This document shows positions 5,681 through 7,018 of a stretch of 7,018 bases of DNA, piece after piece. The stretch covers positions 1 through 7,018 of the forward strand of contig JAGACP010000064.1 of the NCBI GenBank assembly GCA_017614055.1. The letters run 5' to 3'. Positions within the stretch are counted from its first letter, which is position 1. Each line of letters starts with the position of its first letter. The notes below the pieces were generated by a model that was given only the letters and a program-made list of their open reading frames with translations, had not been told where the DNA came from and searched no databases. The translations under genes were made by a program, and so were the position numbers. This stretch comes from Erysipelotrichaceae bacterium (GTDB taxonomy: Bacteria; Bacillota_I; Bacilli_A; Erysipelotrichales; Erysipelotrichaceae).

Positions 5681-7018
5681 ATGAATCAGGAAAAGAAAAA
5701 CAAATACTTCTTCGGTCTGGGTACGGTAGGAAGAGACATGTTCTATGCGTTCGAAGCCAACGCCATCATCTACTTCCTCTCCAACATCCTGGAACTGCCG
5801 CTGTCGACCTTCGCGATGGTCTCTTTCGTACTTACCATCCTGAGAGTCTTCGACGCACTCAATGACCCGATCACGGGTCTCATCATCGACAACATCCGCT
5901 CGCCGTGGGGCAAGTTCAAGCCTCCTATGCTGATCGGTTGCCTTCTGGCAGTCGTCTTCTATCTGATTATGTTCGCGGACTTCGGCTTCACCGACATCCG
6001 CTTCGTCATCATCTTCGGACTTGCCTACATCATGTGGGACATCAGCTACGGCATCAACGACATCGCCTACTGGTCCATGATGCCTTCGCTCACTCTCGAC
6101 CAGAAAGAGCGTGAAGACATCGGCGCTTTCGCGCGTATCTGCGCAAACGTCGGCATGTTCATAGTGATGATCGGCTATCCTTCATTCACCGCCATGCTGG
6201 GAGGAGGAAAGAAAGGCTACTTCTCTCTTGCCGTGATAGTTTCGATAATGATGATACTGTTCCAGCTGTTCACCATCATCGGCGTAAAAGAAAACAAGGA
6301 ACAGTTCAAGGAAGAAGAGAACACCTCCCTCAAGGATCTCTTCCACGTCCTGTTCAAGAATGACCAGCTGATGTGGGCGACCATCTCCATGGCTCTGTTC
6401 ACCGTCGGATATGTCGCAACGACCAACTTCGCCCTGTACTACATGCAGTATGTATACGGCGACATAGACAAGTATGCCATCCTGGCGGCAGCCTGCGGTG
6501 TTGCCCAGCTTGCGGCCCTGATCATCTTCCCGAAGATATCCAGACTCTTCACCAGAAAGAGATTCTACGGCATCTCCACGCTGATAGTACTGATCGGCTA
6601 CGTGATCTTCTTCTTCGCCGATCATTCATTATTGATGATCGCGGTAGGTGCAGTCGTCATCTTCATCGGCGAGGCGTTCATACAGCTACTGATGCTGATG
6701 TTCATCTCCGACACCATCGAATACGGACAGTGGAAACTCGGAAAGCGCAATGATTCCATCACGCTTTCCATCCAGCCTTTGATAAACAAGATAGGCGGAG
6801 CTCTTGCGACAGGCATCGTCTCAGTCACTCTCGTCCTTTCGGGGATCAAGAAAGGCGACGTCGCCGCGGAAGCGATAGACGCAACGGGCAAGTTCATCTT
6901 CAAGAACGCCATGCTGGTACTTCCGCTGATACTGATCGTCATCGGCTATTTCGTCTATGTGAAGAAATACACTCTCGACGAAGAGAAATACAGACAGATC
7001 GTCGACGAACTCAAGGAA
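5681..7018 (+). CDS. GPH-family sugar:cation symporter, MelB-like (right end open)
   Basis: All 446 visible codons are open and the stop is not reached, but a hydrophilic tail (KKYTLDEEKYRQIVDELKE) suggests only a few residues are missing. The protein belongs to the glycoside-pentoside-hexuronide:cation symporter family, with 12 expected membrane segments. Hallmarks include GRDMFYAF with D19, FDALNDPITGLIIDN with D58 and D62 (matching the cation-binding Asp55/Asp59 of E. coli MelB), the basic loop WGKFKP (76-81), and NDIAYWSMMPSL with D127 (matching MelB Asp124 in sugar binding). The C-terminal half contains IEYGQWKLGKRND. AAGGAG (5666-5671) lies inside the end of the alpha-galactosidase gene and the ATG directly follows its TAA, so expression is coupled. 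From this context it likely imports alpha-galactosides; the coupling ion (Na+, H+ or Li+) is not decided. Confidence 0.93.
   Translation, partial: MNQEKKNKYFFGLGTVGRDMFYAFEANAIIYFLSNILELPLSTFAMVSFVLTILRVFDALNDPITGLIIDNIRSPWGKFKPPMLIGCLLAVVFYLIMFADFGFTDIRFVIIFGLAYIMWDISYGINDIAYWSMMPSLTLDQKEREDIGAFARICANVGMFIVMIGYPSFTAMLGGGKKGYFSLAVIVSIMMILFQLFTIIGVKENKEQFKEEENTSLKDLFHVLFKNDQLMWATISMALFTVGYVATTNFALYYMQYVYGDIDKYAILAAACGVAQLAALIIFPKISRLFTRKRFYGISTLIVLIGYVIFFFADHSLLMIAVGAVVIFIGEAFIQLLMLMFISDTIEYGQWKLGKRNDSITLSIQPLINKIGGALATGIVSVTLVLSGIKKGDVAAEAIDATGKFIFKNAMLVLPLILIVIGYFVYVKKYTLDEEKYRQIVDELKE

Noticed and set aside
6182..6625. Minus-strand 147-codon open frame inside the symporter gene
   Set aside because: It is antisense to conserved transmembrane coding sequence; the His/Glu/Asp-rich product matches no family I know.

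Overview
The window looks like chromosomal DNA from a low-to-mid GC Gram-positive bacterium of the Bacillota. The signs are strong AGGAG-type ribosome binding sites, perfect TATAAT boxes, a tRNA gene with encoded CCA, lipoprotein signal peptides with short LCSC lipoboxes, and a GH36/GPH alpha-galactoside pair typical of gut Bacillota. An Erysipelotrichia-like or related gut lineage is a guess from protein style only. No phage, insertion sequence, CRISPR array or other mobile element is visible.

Left half, all on the minus strand, read from right to left. Two adjacent genes (3289 to 2519, then 2508 to 1741) encode paralogous lipoproteins of unknown function. Next come a tRNA-Gly with anticodon CCC (1716 to 1643), a small flavin-binding protein of the pyridoxamine 5'-phosphate oxidase-like superfamily (1622 to 1110), and a clear intrinsic terminator (about 1086 to 1054). 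Last is an ABC exporter operon: an ATPase (1019 to 288) overlapping a membrane permease (from 307) that runs off the left edge. The tRNA and flavoprotein genes are only 20 bases apart and probably share a transcript.

Right half, on the plus strand. A divergent intergenic region (3290-3382) separates the lipoprotein pair from an alpha-galactoside utilisation operon. This holds a cytoplasmic GH36 alpha-galactosidase (3383-5680) and, directly abutting it, a GPH-family sugar:cation symporter (5681 to the right edge, stop not reached). The transporter would import melibiose- or raffinose-type sugars, and the intracellular enzyme would release galactose from them. No sugar-responsive regulator lies in the window.

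Most of the window is ordinary metabolism and transport. The least explained part is the tandem lipoprotein pair. Its signal peptide, the linker after the lipidated cysteine and the C-terminal tail are well conserved between the copies, while the middle has diverged. The two minus-strand junctions where hairpins are packed against promoter -10 boxes are also worth a look. I did not find convincing evidence of a new multi-gene system.
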